Positions 19,489 through 30,800 of a stretch of 64,000 nucleotides of DNA are shown here, piece after piece (position 1 is the first letter of the stretch; each line of letters opens with the position of its first letter). Made by a program: the position numbers and the translations under genes. Location of the stretch: the NCBI RefSeq assembly GCF_017352135.1, contig NZ_CP071454.1, positions 1,816,001-1,880,000 on the forward strand. Reading direction: 5' to 3'. This DNA comes from Rhizobium lentis. GTDB taxonomy: Bacteria > Pseudomonadota > Alphaproteobacteria > Rhizobiales > Rhizobiaceae. The notes beneath the pieces are model-generated. The model made no database searches, had not been told where the DNA came from, and saw only the letters and a list, made by a program, of their open reading frames with translations.

Positions 19489-20709
19489 GTGAACGAAACG
19501 CCTAAACCGAATTCCTTCCGTTCCGGTCCCGATGAAGATGGCCGCTTCGGCATCTACGGCGGTCGTTTCGTTGCCGAAACATTGATGCCATTGATTCTCG
19601 ACCTGCAGGACGAGTGGAACAAGGCGAAGACCGATCCGGTGTTCCAGGCGGAATTGAAGCATCTAGGCGCCCACTATATCGGCCGCCCGAGCCCGCTCTA
19701 TTTCGCCGAACGGCTGACGGCCGAACTCGGCGGCGCCAAGATCTATTTCAAGCGCGAGGAGCTGAACCACACCGGCTCGCACAAGATCAACAACTGCATC
19801 GGCCAGATCCTGCTTGCCAAGCGCATGGGCAAGACCCGGATCATCGCCGAAACCGGCGCAGGCCAGCACGGTGTCGCCTCCGCGACCGTCGCCGCCCGTT
19901 TCGGCCTTCCCTGCGTCGTCTATATGGGTGCCACCGACGTCGAGCGTCAGGCCCCGAACGTTTTCCGCATGAAGCTGCTCGGCGCCGAAGTGAAGCCGGT
20001 CACAGCCGGCAGCGGCACGCTGAAGGACGCGATGAACGAGGCGCTCCGCGATTGGGTCACCAATGTCGAGGACACCTATTATCTGATCGGTACGGCGGCC
20101 GGCCCGCATCCCTATCCCGAAATGGTCCGCGACTTCCAGTCGGTGATCGGCGCCGAAGCGAAAGAGCAGATGCTGGCCGCCGAAGGCCGTCTGCCGGATC
20201 TCGTCGTCGCTGCCGTCGGCGGCGGTTCGAATGCGATCGGCATCTTCCACCCCTTCCTCGACGATTCCTCCGTGAGGATCGTCGGCGTCGAAGCCGGCGG
20301 CAAGGGCCTGCAGGGCGACGAACATTGCGCGTCGATCACTGCCGGAACGCCCGGCGTGCTGCACGGCAACCGCACCTACCTGCTGCAGGATGGCGACGGC
20401 CAGATCAAGGAAGGCCATTCGATTTCGGCCGGTCTCGATTATCCCGGCATCGGCCCTGAACATTCCTGGCTGAGCGATATCGGCCGGGTCGATTACGTGC
20501 CGATCATGGATCATGAAGCGCTCGAGGCCTTCCAGACCTTGACCCGCCTCGAAGGCATCATCCCGGCGCTCGAGGCCGCGCATGCGATTGCTGAAGTCAT
20601 CAAGCGCGCGCCGACGATGGCCAAGGACGAAATCATCCTGATGAACCTCTCCGGCCGCGGCGACAAGGATATCTTCACTGTCGGCAAGATTCTGGGAATG
20701 GGACTGTAA
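19489..20709 (+). CDS. trpB: Tryptophan synthase beta chain
   Basis: PLP enzyme that condenses indole with serine to form tryptophan. The PLP lysine is in [18 protein letters not shown], the phosphate-binding loop is [14 protein letters not shown] and the ending [11 protein letters not shown] is typical. I place the start at GTG 19489, six bases after AGGGAG; a TTG at 19483 is in frame but too close to that ribosome site. That gives 406 residues. It runs in operon with trpF and trpA. Confidence 0.95.
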   Translation: MNETPKPNSFRSGPDEDGRFGIYGGRFVAETLMPLILDLQDEWNKAKTDPVFQAELKHLGAHYIGRPSPLYFAERLTAELGGAKIYFKREELNHTGSHKINNCIGQILLAKRMGKTRIIAETGAGQHGVASATVAARFGLPCVVYMGATDVERQAPNVFRMKLLGAEVKPVTAGSGTLKDAMNEALRDWVTNVEDTYYLIGTAAGPHPYPEMVRDFQSVIGAEAKEQMLAAEGRLPDLVVAAVGGGSNAIGIFHPFLDDSSVRIVGVEAGGKGLQGDEHCASITAGTPGVLHGNRTYLLQDGDGQIKEGHSISAGLDYPGIGPEHSWLSDIGRVDYVPIMDHEALEAFQTLTRLEGIIPALEAAHAIAEVIKRAPTMAKDEIILMNLSGRGDKDIFTVGKILGMGL

Positions 20710-20712
20710 GAC

Positions 20713-21552
20713 ATGACCGCACGCATGGACAAACGCTTTGCCGAGCTGAAGGCCGAGGGCCGTCCGGCGCTTGTGACCTATTTCATGGGCGGCGATCCCG
20801 ATTACGACACCTCCCTCGGCATCATGAAGGCGCTGCCGGAAGCAGGCTCCGACATTATCGAGCTCGGCATGCCCTTTTCCGATCCGATGGCCGATGGCCC
20901 GGCGATCCAGCTGGCTGGCCAGCGGGCGCTGAAGGGCGGCCAGACGCTCAAGAAGACGCTGCAGCTGGCGTCCGATTTCCGCAAGACCAATGATGCGACG
21001 CCGATCGTGATGATGGGTTATTACAACCCGATCTACATTTACGGCGTCGAGAAGTTCCTTGACGATGCGCTTGCCGCGGGCATCGACGGTCTGATCGTCG
21101 TCGACCTGCCACCCGAGATGGACGACGAGCTCTGCATTCCGGCGATCCGCAAAGGCATCAATTTCATTCGCCTGGCAACGCCGACGACGGATGAAAAGCG
21201 CCTGCCCGCCGTGCTGAAGAATACGTCCGGCTTCGTCTACTACGTTTCGATGAACGGCATCACCGGTTCGGCGCTGCCCGATCCGTCGCTGGTTTCGGGC
21301 GCCGTGGCCCGCATCAAGCAGCATACGGAACTGCCAGTCTGTGTCGGCTTCGGCGTCAAGACGGCGGAACATGCGAAGGTCATCGGCGGCTCGGCCGATG
21401 GCGTCGTCGTCGGCACCGCCATCGTCAATCAGGTGGCGACGAGCTTGACGAAAGACGGAAAGGCGACGGCGGACACGGTTCAGGCCGTCGCAACGCTGGT
21501 GCGCGGCCTTTCCTCGGGAACACGCTCGGCGCGCCTTGTTGCTGCCGAATAG
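20713..21552 (+). CDS. trpA: Tryptophan synthase alpha chain
   Basis: Cleaves indole-3-glycerol phosphate to indole, which is channelled to TrpB. The catalytic glutamate is in [16 protein letters not shown], the aspartate in [11 protein letters not shown], and the phosphate-binding loop in [11 protein letters not shown]. Length of 279 residues is normal and it starts three bases after trpB. accD follows after 39 bases. Confidence 0.95.
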   Translation: MTARMDKRFAELKAEGRPALVTYFMGGDPDYDTSLGIMKALPEAGSDIIELGMPFSDPMADGPAIQLAGQRALKGGQTLKKTLQLASDFRKTNDATPIVMMGYYNPIYIYGVEKFLDDALAAGIDGLIVVDLPPEMDDELCIPAIRKGINFIRLATPTTDEKRLPAVLKNTSGFVYYVSMNGITGSALPDPSLVSGAVARIKQHTELPVCVGFGVKTAEHAKVIGGSADGVVVGTAIVNQVATSLTKDGKATADTVQAVATLVRGLSSGTRSARLVAAE

Positions 21553-21591
21553 TTTTCCCACATTGGCGCTATTCAACCAGGAGAATTCGAG

Positions 21592-22497
21592 TTGAACTGG
21601 ATCACCAACTACGTTCGCCCGCGGATCAATTCCATGCTGGGCCGTCGCGAAGTGCCGGAGAACCTCTGGATCAAGTGCCCGGAAACGGGCGAAATGGTCT
21701 TTCACAAGGATCTGGAATCCAACAAATGGGTCATTCCGGCGTCCGGTTATCACATGAAGATGCCGGCCAAGGCCCGCCTTGCCGATCTTTTCGACAATGG
21801 CGAATATGAATCGCTGCCGCAGCCGAAGGTCGCCCAGGACCCGCTGAAATTCCGCGATTCCAAGAAATATATCGATCGCCTCCGCGACAGCCGTGTGAAG
21901 ACGGAACAGGAAGATACGATCCTTGCCGGCCTCGGAAAGGTGCAAGGGCTGAAGCTCGTTGCCGTCGTGCACGAATTCAACTTCATTGGCGGATCGCTCG
22001 GCATTGCCGCCGGCGAAGCGATCGTCAAGGCCTTCGAACGCGCGACCTCCGAGAAGTGCCCGCTGGTCATGTTCCCCGCCTCCGGCGGCGCGCGCATGCA
22101 GGAAGGCATTCTCTCACTGATGCAGCTGCCGCGCACGACGGTCGCCGTCGACTTGCTCAAGGAATCCGGCCAGCCCTACATCGTCGTGCTGACCAATCCG
22201 ACGACCGGTGGCGTCACGGCCTCCTACGCCATGCTCGGCGATATTCATCTGGCCGAGCCCGGCGCTGAAATCGGCTTTGCCGGTAAGCGCGTGATCGAGC
22301 AGACGCTCCGTGAGAAGCTGCCGGAAGGTTTCCAGACCTCCGAATACCTGCTGGAACATGGTATGGTGGATATGGTCGTCAAACGTCACGACATTCCGGA
22401 AACGCTGGCGCGCCTGCTGAAGATCCTGACGAAGAAGCCCGTCTCGGCAGCCAACGACGTGAATGGCGGCGCAATCGCTCTGGCGGCGAGCGCCTGA
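21592..22497 (+). CDS. accD: Acetyl-CoA carboxylase carboxyltransferase beta subunit
   Basis: With AccA it transfers the carboxyl group from biotin to acetyl-CoA, the first committed step of fatty acid synthesis. The crotonase-like carboxyltransferase core is intact ([40 protein letters not shown]). Translation starts at a TTG with a good ribosome site (CAGGAG). The N-terminal zinc ribbon of E. coli AccD has four cysteines; here the same stretch reads [14 protein letters not shown] then [11 protein letters not shown], with one cysteine only, so zinc binding as in E. coli is unlikely. It is co-directional with folC. Confidence 0.95.
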   Translation: MNWITNYVRPRINSMLGRREVPENLWIKCPETGEMVFHKDLESNKWVIPASGYHMKMPAKARLADLFDNGEYESLPQPKVAQDPLKFRDSKKYIDRLRDSRVKTEQEDTILAGLGKVQGLKLVAVVHEFNFIGGSLGIAAGEAIVKAFERATSEKCPLVMFPASGGARMQEGILSLMQLPRTTVAVDLLKESGQPYIVVLTNPTTGGVTASYAMLGDIHLAEPGAEIGFAGKRVIEQTLREKLPEGFQTSEYLLEHGMVDMVVKRHDIPETLARLLKILTKKPVSAANDVNGGAIALAASA

Positions 22498-22542
22498 TAA
22501 CCGGCAAACAGGCGGGGTGCGGAATTGATACCCAGAGGCCAA

Positions 22543-23877
22543 ATGGCGGTGAGTGAGGCAGCGCACGAGATCGAAAAACTCATGGGATTGCATCCCAAAG
22601 GGTTCGACCTGTCTCTCGATCGCATCACCCGCCTTCTCGATCAGCTCGGCAATCCACACAGGAAATTGCCGCCGGTGATCCATGTCGCCGGCACCAACGG
22701 CAAGGGCTCGGTCACCGCCTTCTGCCGCGCCCTGCTCGAGGCCGGCGGCTACAGCGCCCATGTCCATACCTCGCCGCATCTCGTCAATTGGCACGAGCGC
22801 TATCGCATCGGTGTGGCGGGCGGCCGCGGCCAGCTCGTCGACGACGCCGTCTTTGCGGATGCGGTGCGCCGCGTGGCTGATGCCAATGCTGGTCAGCACA
22901 TCACCGTCTTCGAAATCCTGACGGCGGTCACCTTCATTCTGTTCTCGGAACATCCAGCCGATGCCGCGATCATCGAAGTCGGTCTCGGCGGCCGCTTCGA
23001 CGCCACCAATGTCATGTCCGATCCGGCCGTCTCGGTCATCATGCCGATCTCGCTGGATCACCAGCCCTATCTCGGCGACAGGGTGGAACTGATCGCCGCG
23101 GAAAAGGCCGGTATCATGAAGCCGGGCTTGCCCGTCGTCATCGGTCACCAGGACTATGATGCGGCGCTTGATGTCCTGATGTCCACGGCCGAGCGTCTGC
23201 ATTGCCCGACCGCCGTCTTCGGCCAGGATTTCATGGCGCATGAGGAATATGGCAGGCTCGTCTATCAGGACGAATACGGGCTTGCCGACCTGCCGTTGCC
23301 GCGCCTTCCCGGCCGCCATCAATATGCCAATGCCGCCGCCGCCATCCGCGCCGTCAAGGCCGCTGGCTTTACCGTCACCGAGATGATGATGGAAAAGGCG
23401 ATGAATTGCGTGGAGTGGCCGGGCCGGCTGCAGCGCCTGAGCGAAGGCCGGCTGCTGTCGCACGCGCCCGCCGGCGCCGAAATCTGGGTCGATGGCGGGC
23501 ATAATCCCGGCGCCGGCGAAGTCATCGCCGAAGCCATGGCCAATTTCGAGGAGCGCCAGCCGCGGCCGCTCTTCCTGGTCATCGGCATGATCAACACCAA
23601 AGATCCGATCGGTTATTTCAGGGCTTTCGCAGGCCTGGTCGAGAAGGTGTTCTGTGTGCCGATCCGCGGCAGCGACGCGATGATCGATCCGGTGATCTTG
23701 TCCAATGCCGCCTATGATGCCGGCCTGGTTGCCGAACCGATGTCGACGGTCGGCGAGGCGCTGGAAGCGATAAAGGCGGCCGTCAATCCGGATGCACTGC
23801 CACCGCGCATCCTCGTCGGCGGCTCTCTCTATCTCGTCGGCGATGTACTTGCCGACAACGGCACGCCCCCGAGATAA
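22543..23877 (+). CDS. folC: Bifunctional dihydrofolate synthase / folylpolyglutamate synthase
   Basis: Adds glutamate to dihydropteroate and then to tetrahydrofolates. The Mur-ligase-like ATP site is HVAGTNGKGSVTAF and the folate-binding P-loop region leads to SPHLVNWHERYRI. The central-domain motif PGRHQYANAAAA and the GGSLYLVGDVL ending fit the family. The start MAVSEAAHEIEKL at 22543 has AGAGG upstream; a TTG at 22525 is possible. Length is 444 residues. accD-folC adjacency is common in proteobacteria. A bidirectional terminator separates it from trxA. Confidence 0.93.
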   Translation: MAVSEAAHEIEKLMGLHPKGFDLSLDRITRLLDQLGNPHRKLPPVIHVAGTNGKGSVTAFCRALLEAGGYSAHVHTSPHLVNWHERYRIGVAGGRGQLVDDAVFADAVRRVADANAGQHITVFEILTAVTFILFSEHPADAAIIEVGLGGRFDATNVMSDPAVSVIMPISLDHQPYLGDRVELIAAEKAGIMKPGLPVVIGHQDYDAALDVLMSTAERLHCPTAVFGQDFMAHEEYGRLVYQDEYGLADLPLPRLPGRHQYANAAAAIRAVKAAGFTVTEMMMEKAMNCVEWPGRLQRLSEGRLLSHAPAGAEIWVDGGHNPGAGEVIAEAMANFEERQPRPLFLVIGMINTKDPIGYFRAFAGLVEKVFCVPIRGSDAMIDPVILSNAAYDAGLVAEPMSTVGEALEAIKAAVNPDALPPRILVGGSLYLVGDVLADNGTPPR

Positions 23878-23885
23878 AGGGTAAC

Positions 23886-23914
23886 AAAAAAGCCCGGTCG
23901 AAGCCGGGCTTTTT
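23886..23914. terminator. Bidirectional terminator, folC / trxA
   Basis: Stem AGCCCGG / CCGGGCT with six-base loop, an A-run before and a T-run after, so it can work in both directions between converging folC and trxA. Confidence 0.9.
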
Positions 23915-23940
23915 CACGGGATATCAATAAGCGATATCGA

Positions 23941-24261
23941 TCACGCAGCGTTCGAAATCCAATTTGAAAGAGCTGTCTTCGGCTTGGCGCCGACCGAGAT
24001 ATCGGCCACTTCGCCGCCCTTGAAGATCGCGAGAGTCGGAATGGAGCGCACGCCGAACTGGGCGGCGAGTTCCGGGTTCTCATCGATGTTGAGCTTGGCG
24101 ACCTTGACCTTGCCTTCCATTTCGACGGAGATTTCTTCGAGGCTCGGAGCAATCATTTTGCACGGGCCGCACCATTCAGCCCAGAAATCGACGACGACGG
24201 GTTCTGCAGATTCCAGAACTTCCGACTGGAAGTTATTGATATCGACTTTCACGGTAGCCAT
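23941..24261 (-). CDS. trxA: Thioredoxin 1
   Basis: Small disulfide reductase, 106 residues, with the active site [14 protein letters not shown] and the cis-proline segment [12 protein letters not shown]. The start MATVKVDIN at 24261 follows a GGAGCAGC ribosome site; a longer ORF to 24297 is not needed. It is the last gene of the minus-strand run that begins at divL, 75 bases after addA. Confidence 0.96.
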   Translation of the reverse strand: MATVKVDINNFQSEVLESAEPVVVDFWAEWCGPCKMIAPSLEEISVEMEGKVKVAKLNIDENPELAAQFGVRSIPTLAIFKGGEVADISVGAKPKTALSNWISNAA

Positions 24262-24336
24262 AGGCTGCTCCTTTAACGGAATTATGTGTTGAACCACATG
24301 TGATGGTGCGGTGCCGAATTTTCAATGTCCGGTATT

Positions 24337-27300
24337 TCACTTTGTCTTGAGTCCTGCAAGCGCCAAACCGAGCGCCGTTTCGCTCAGCGTATAGAGAGAG
24401 GCGTTCTCGGTATAGACGAGCATGCAGTCGATGCGCTTGCCGGGATAAAGCGGCGCCAGGATCTCGCGATAGATGGCGAGCTGTGCCTTATGCGCGAAGG
24501 GGACGGCCTCCTCTGTCACCGGCGGCACCCGATTGGTCTTGTAGTCGAGAATGACGACGCGATCGGCAAGGACGGCAAGCCGGTCGATACGGCCGGAGAC
24601 GGCATAGCGTCTGTCGTCGAGCGTCAAGGTTCCCATGATCGAAACTTCCGGCTGGGCCTCGACCCCGAGGACGGGCTGCAGCCCCCCTTCGTCCAATAGT
24701 TTCAGAACCGAATCGACAAGCCTGCGACGTTCGCCCTCCGGCCAGAACCGTGCCGCCCGTTCGGCATACCGGTGTGCGGCATCGGCCCGTCCGGCAGGCG
24801 GAATTTCCGGAAGCGCCTGCAGCATGCGATGGATCAGCCGGCCCTTTTCCAGCGAACGATCGCTCCGCTCCTTCCCGCCGAACAGCGGCGAAGCTACGAA
24901 CAGGCTGCCTTCGTCTTCGTCGACGATCGTCCCGGCGCCGGAAGGGCTGAGGGGCCGGGGCAGCTCGGCCTGCGGCGGCAATGGCCGCAACAGGCCCTCC
25001 GGTAAAGCCTCGTGGCTGTCGCGCGCCTCGTCTCGGTCGATACGCTCGAAGCTCCGTTCCACCCGCGGCACGCGCCATCGGATGCCTGGCCATTCCCCGT
25101 CAGGGCCGGAGAAGGTGGCTGCCTCGACATGCGGATGGCCTTCGCCGAGCGCGGTGGAGATCATCATATGCCAGGTGTCGGCATTGGCACGTACGCCACG
25201 ATAGCCGCAGACGATCAGCCGGTCGGCGGCCCGCGTCATGGCGACATAAAGCAGCCGGCGATACTCCTCTTCCGCCAGCATCTGGATACGTGCGGCATCG
25301 TTTTGCGTCAGCGAATTGGTGAGGTCGGAGACAGGAACCCAGGCAGGCAGCGGCGGCTCGTCCGGGTCGGTTTCGATTAGGCGAAGCTTCGGCAGATGCG
25401 TATGGGTGAAGGCCTTCGAACCGCCGTCGACGAGGAAGACGATGGGCGCTTCAAGACCCTTGGAGGCATGCACGGTCATGATCCTGACTTCGTTGCGCCC
25501 CTTGTCCTGCTCACGCTTCACCTCGGGCGCTTCGAGCTCCAGCGTTGAGATGAAGGATTGCAGCCCGGGAAGGCCGGAGCTCTCATGGTCGAGAGTGAAG
25601 GTCAGGAATTCGTCGAGGATATCGCTGACCTCGGTGCCGAGACGGGCCAGGAATTGCCGCCGCCCACCATGGCTGCCCAGCACGCGCGCATAGAAATCAT
25701 GGACCGACAGGCGCCTCGACTGCCGAAGAAACAGCTCGAGCCTTTCGACGGCGGCACGGAAACGTTCGGTGCCGTCGGCCGCAAATCTTTTCAGATGGTT
25801 CCAGACGCTTTCGTCGTCGCCCCGCAGGCCGGCGATTGCAAAGACATCGTCCTCGGAAAAATCGAAAAGCGGGCTCTTGAGCACGGCGGCAAGCGAAAGA
25901 TCGTCCTCCGGCAGAAGCAGGAAGCGGCCGAGTGCCAGCAGGTCCTGCACGGCGATATGGCTGGTCAGCGTCAACCTGTCGGCACCGGCGACGGGAATGT
26001 CACCGCGGCGCTTCAGGGCGCGTGTCAAGGCATTGACGAAGGCGTCGCGTTTGCGCACCAGAACGAGAATATCGCCGGCCTCGATCAGCCGCTCTTTGCC
26101 TTTGTCGATGATCGTTTCACGGCCGACGAGCGTGCCGACAGCATGGGCGATCCGCCGTGCGAGAATGGCGGCCGGCGCGCTTTCCGGCGTCGCATCGAAG
26201 GGCGCCGTCCAATCCTCTTCCTTCACCACCGCTTCCGGCGCGATCATCTCCCAGAGATCGACGGCGCCCGGATGTCCGATGCGGCTGGAACGATGCACGA
26301 CCGGTTCGCCCAGCGCGCTGAGGCCCCGCGCATTGTCCGATGTCCTGAAGATCTGGTCGACGGCCTCGAGCACGTCGGCGGTCGAGCGGAAGGAGAGGGG
26401 CAGCCGCACCGAAGAAAAGCTCTGCCCGCTTTCGGAGACGCGGCGCCGCGTCCGGTCGCTTTCTTCGGAAAACCGCTCGGGCCGCGCCCCTTGAAAGGAA
26501 TAGATCGACTGCTTCTCGTCGCCGACGGCAAAGAGTGTGCGCACGATCGACCGGGCGCTCTCGCCGGAAAAGAAATCCCCGGCGAGCGACTGGATGACAC
26601 TCCACTGGATCGGGCTGGTATCCTGCGCCTCGTCGACGAGGATATGATCGATACCCCGATCGAGTTTGTAATGGATCCAGGGGCCGACGCCGCTCTTCGT
26701 CAGCAGATCGGCGGTGCGGGTGATCAGGTCTTCGAAATCGAGCTGGCTGCGTTGTTTCTTCAGCTCCTCGTAATCGTGATTCAGCCGACCGGCGAGCACG
26801 AGCGCTGCCTGCGTGGCGCCGCACATCCGCATCAGTTTCAACCTGTCGCGGCTTGCGACGATATGTGCGCGGGCAACGGCGATGGCGCTCGTCAATTGCG
26901 GCGCTTCCGCCAGCATGGCCTTGACCAGGAACTGCGAGTCCGATTTCGGCTCGCCCTTCGCCGTCAGAAAGATTTTCTCCAGCATTTCGGCGCGCCTGGC
27001 CTCATTGCGCTCCCGGCTGGCGAGCCTGAGACCATAGGCAACCTCCTGCGCCTTGGCGCCGCCCCTCTGGTCGGCAATGGACAGATAAAGCTCCAGCATT
27101 CCACCCGAAAGCTCCGGCAACGGCCAATATTGCGCCGCGATCCGGCTCTCCGTATCGCCCGCGGTAAGGCCAAGCCTCTCGCGCAGAACCGCCTCCACGC
27201 CGCCCCGTCGCTCGGCCGCCGCGGTGAAGCGGCGAATGGCATTACGGTTGGCGACGATGTCGGCGAGCAGGTTCTCCAGGCCGGATTCGTCGCCGAGATC

Positions 27301-27888
27301 GAGCACGTAGGCGAAAGCCTCGGCAAGGGCGCTGCCTTCCTCCGGCGCGGTCGCCGTCAGCAGCGCCCGGCGCGCATCGGAAAGCAGCGCCGCCGCCGCG
27401 CGATCGTCGAGGACCGAAAAATGCCCGGCAACATTGGCCTCAAGCGGGAATTGATGCAGCAGCGCTTCGCAAAAGGCATGGATCGTCTGGATCTTCAGTC
27501 CGCCCGGCGTTTCCAGCGCCTTTGCAAACAGCCGGCGCGCCTCGGCGAGTTTCAGCGCATCGGGAGCCGCACCCTCGATCTGCATGATCCGCCGGCTGAG
27601 ATCAGCGTCGTCAAGCACCACCCAGTCCGCCAGCCGTTCGAAGACGCGGTTCGACATTTCGGAGGCCGCGGCCTTGGTATAGGTCAGGCAGAGAATGGCG
27701 GAAGGCCGTGCGCCGGCCAGCAGGAGACGAATGACACGCTGGGTCAGGACATGCGTCTTGCCGGATCCGGCATTGGCCGAAACCCAGGCCGAGCGCTCGG
27801 GATCGGAGGCGATCGCCTGCTGGATGGTGGTCCAGCCGATCCAGGCGCCGGGATCGTCATCACTCGGAAGAGCGGTCTCGTTACTCAT
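24337..27888 (-). CDS. addA: Double-strand break repair helicase-nuclease AddA (alphaproteobacterial type)
   Basis: Subunit of AddAB, which resects broken DNA ends for RecA loading. The 1183-residue protein is a UvrD-like SF1 helicase fused to a RecB-type nuclease. The Walker A motif is SANAGSGKTHVLTQ (residues 37-50), Walker B is HILVDEAQDTSPIQW, and a late helicase motif is RIMTVHASKGLEAP. The C-terminal nuclease motif LDYKTN begins near residue 1114. Its start overlaps addB by eight bases, so the two subunits are coupled. Confidence 0.95.
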   Translation of the reverse strand: MSNETALPSDDDPGAWIGWTTIQQAIASDPERSAWVSANAGSGKTHVLTQRVIRLLLAGARPSAILCLTYTKAAASEMSNRVFERLADWVVLDDADLSRRIMQIEGAAPDALKLAEARRLFAKALETPGGLKIQTIHAFCEALLHQFPLEANVAGHFSVLDDRAAAALLSDARRALLTATAPEEGSALAEAFAYVLDLGDESGLENLLADIVANRNAIRRFTAAAERRGGVEAVLRERLGLTAGDTESRIAAQYWPLPELSGGMLELYLSIADQRGGAKAQEVAYGLRLASRERNEARRAEMLEKIFLTAKGEPKSDSQFLVKAMLAEAPQLTSAIAVARAHIVASRDRLKLMRMCGATQAALVLAGRLNHDYEELKKQRSQLDFEDLITRTADLLTKSGVGPWIHYKLDRGIDHILVDEAQDTSPIQWSVIQSLAGDFFSGESARSIVRTLFAVGDEKQSIYSFQGARPERFSEESDRTRRRVSESGQSFSSVRLPLSFRSTADVLEAVDQIFRTSDNARGLSALGEPVVHRSSRIGHPGAVDLWEMIAPEAVVKEEDWTAPFDATPESAPAAILARRIAHAVGTLVGRETIIDKGKERLIEAGDILVLVRKRDAFVNALTRALKRRGDIPVAGADRLTLTSHIAVQDLLALGRFLLLPEDDLSLAAVLKSPLFDFSEDDVFAIAGLRGDDESVWNHLKRFAADGTERFRAAVERLELFLRQSRRLSVHDFYARVLGSHGGRRQFLARLGTEVSDILDEFLTFTLDHESSGLPGLQSFISTLELEAPEVKREQDKGRNEVRIMTVHASKGLEAPIVFLVDGGSKAFTHTHLPKLRLIETDPDEPPLPAWVPVSDLTNSLTQNDAARIQMLAEEEYRRLLYVAMTRAADRLIVCGYRGVRANADTWHMMISTALGEGHPHVEAATFSGPDGEWPGIRWRVPRVERSFERIDRDEARDSHEALPEGLLRPLPPQAELPRPLSPSGAGTIVDEDEGSLFVASPLFGGKERSDRSLEKGRLIHRMLQALPEIPPAGRADAAHRYAERAARFWPEGERRRLVDSVLKLLDEGGLQPVLGVEAQPEVSIMGTLTLDDRRYAVSGRIDRLAVLADRVVILDYKTNRVPPVTEEAVPFAHKAQLAIYREILAPLYPGKRIDCMLVYTENASLYTLSETALGLALAGLKTK

Positions 27889-30800
27889 CGCCGCCGCCTT
27901 CCTCGGTCTCGGCCGTCGACCATTCGGAAACGCGGGCGAGGTGATCGTAATCGCCGCCGAAATCGAATTGCTGCGCCGGAATGAGCCGCGAGGTAAAACC
28001 CTTTTCGCCGGACTGCAGCAAACTGACGAACTTGATCAGCTGGTCGACCGACTCTCCGGCAAGCTCCATCGCCGATTTCGCCTTGTCGCTGCGGGCCGAG
28101 TTTTCGTTGTTGACCGTATCGACCTGGAACCGGCGTCCCGGACGCAGGCGGACATAGAGCAGATCCTGCGGCACGAGACCGCCGGCATCGCGGAAGGCGC
28201 CAGCGCTCAAAGCCGCCGCTTCCAGCGCGAGCTGCGGATCGAGAAGCGCGCGCGCCTGTGCAGGCGAGGGGTTGTAGCCGGTCTTGTAGTCAATGATATC
28301 GGCGGCGTTGGGACCCAATATGTCGATACGGTCTGCGACACCGTTGAGCCGGATATTGATCGCTTCCAGCTCGACGCCGCCGCGCACTTCGGTCAGCGTC
28401 CTGCGGATGGCGGGCCGCCGGCCGGCCTCCCATTCGAGGAAGGCGCGGGCCACCTCGCGAAAGCGTGGCCGCCACACGGCATCGATGTGCGGCGGCAGCT
28501 TTTCCATGTCGAAAAGCTCGGTCAGGATCTGCTCCATCGCCGCTGCCGCGTCCGGCGTGCCGGCCACATGGGCCTCGCGGATGAAGTGGTCGATGATCGT
28601 GTGATAGAGCGTCCCGCGTTCGGCCGCTCCCGGGTCGCGATTGAACGCGTCGACCGGATCGAGCCGCAGGATGCGACGGGCATAGATGGCATAGGGATCG
28701 CGGCGCAGCCGGCCGACCTCGCTGAAGGAATAGGATTTCGGCTGCAGCGTCAGCGGCGGTTTCGGCGAGGGCCGCTGCGCCGCCGCCTGGGCCTCTCCCC
28801 GATCGATGAGGCCGGCCCATTGTAGGAACCGGTTGCCGCGTCCCCTCAATGCCGCTTCGAACGGCTCGCCGCCCAGAGCCAGCAGCCGTTGCAGCCAGCG
28901 CGAGGCGACCGTCGGCGTCGAACCCTGGCGCAGGGCTCTCGAATAGATCAGGTGGCGATTGCCGTTCGCCATCTCGAAGTCATGCGCCAGCTGGCCGATG
29001 CGCCGCTCCGGCGGTTCGAGCCCGATCTCCGTCTTCATCATGCGCGGAATAAAGGGATTGTTGGCGCTCTGCCCTGGCCAGGAGCCCTCGTTCAAGCCGC
29101 CGAGGATCAGAGTGTCGACACTTTGCAGGCGGGCTTCAAGCGTGCCGAAGATAAAGAGGCGGGGATGGCTGAGCGCCCGTGGCTTGACCGCATTGCCGGC
29201 GGCGAGCGCCGCCATGATGTCGATCCATTGCGGCCCGTCGGCCTCCATCTGGCCCTCGGTGTCGATCACTTCGCCGAGAAGCGAGGCAAGGGCGTCCCCG
29301 GCCTCGTGCGACCAGAGATCGGCCAGATTGCCTTGCGGATCTGCCGCGACCGCTTCGAGCGAACGGCCAGTCCGCTCCGCCCATTCGGACAGCGTGAAAC
29401 GCGCCGTCTTGCCGCGATCTTCTGGCCGGTGCCGGATGAGCGCGCAGGCAAGCGGCTCTGTCGCGGCGGTTATCCGGCGGGCAAGCTCGGCTGCGGCATG
29501 GGCCGCCTCGGCTGGAAGCGCCTTTCGCCATTGCGGCGCATGTCGGTCCTGGGCCTGTTCGCCAAGCTGATGGGTCAGGAGCAATTCGAGCGCGGCGATA
29601 TCCACCTCCGCCACGCCGCCGCGCAACGCCAGCAGTTCGAGCGCTTCGGTAGCGGAAATCAGGGCGTCGCGCTCGAGGCCGAAGCGGGCCAGCGGATGTT
29701 TGAGAAGCGAGACGATCGCCACCGGATCTCCCGGCCGCAGCGCCGCCTCCAGCAGCAGTTGCAACAAGGTGCCTTGCGGGGTGGCCGAAAGCGGCGTGCC
29801 GGCCGAATCGTCGCCGAGGATGCCGAAGCGGGACAGTTCGGCCATCACCCGACGGGCGAGATTGCGGTCCGGCGTAATCAGCGCTGCCCGGCTTTCGCCG
29901 TCCTGTCCCGGCCTTTCCAACGCCAGCCTGAGCGCGATGGCAATCGCGGTTGCCTCCTCACGCTCATTGGCGGCTTCGATCAGCGAAACATCGGCGAAGG
30001 CCGAATCCAGCGCTCCCTCGGGCAAAGCTTCCTTCCAGGCGCCCCAGTCGCTGGTCGCATCTGCCGGGGCGAGTGCGCGGGACAGGATTTCGGCGCGCCG
30101 ATCGAGATCGGTCTCCGGTCCGTCGAGGAGGCCGATGTCGGCTCGTGTCAGCCTCAGCCTCTTCAGCAGCAATGACAGGCCATATTGCGGATGGCTCCGG
30201 CTGGCCGGATTGGCATGCTGGCCCGGCGCCGGCTCGGGCGCTACCATTTGCCAATGCCTTTCGGGCATGGAGAGATCGAGGCCCGGAAGGACGATCACGC
30301 CTTCGGGCAGATTGGCAACGGCGGCGATGAGGTCGGCAGTGGCAGGAACCGAACCCGTCGAACCGGCGATAATAATCGGCCCGGTAGGTTTCGTCGCCGA
30401 GATCCTGGCCGCTTCGGCCCGAAGGATGGCGTTTCTATGCCGTGCCGGCGAAGATTTGCCGAGTTCGGAAAGCCGCTCCGGCCAAAACGCGCTGGCGATC
30501 TGCAGAAACTCCGCCGTCAGCTGCCACCACGCGGCGTAGTCGCCGGTGTCGAGCTTCGACAGTTCCGACCAGTCGAGATCTTCGGTTTCGATGGAATCGA
30601 TCAGCTCCGCGAGGTTGCGGGCGAGCCAGATGGCATCCGCCGGGCTTGCCGGCGCAACGAGTGGCGAGTCTGAATGGATATGACGGACGATCTCCGGCAG
30701 TTTGTTTCGCCAGGCAAGGATCAGGCGCGCCAGTTCCAGCAGCCGGGCGGTGTTGGACAGTGGCTGGGCCAGATCGATCGTTGCCGGCAGCGCCTCGTCG

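Noticed and set aside
19663..21972. A 769-codon open frame antisense to trpB, trpA and the start of accD
   Set aside because: It covers three certain genes on the other strand and its composition is that of a shadow frame.
25558..27984. An 808-codon open frame antisense to addA
   Set aside because: Shadow of the AddA codon pattern; no ribosome site or recognisable motif.
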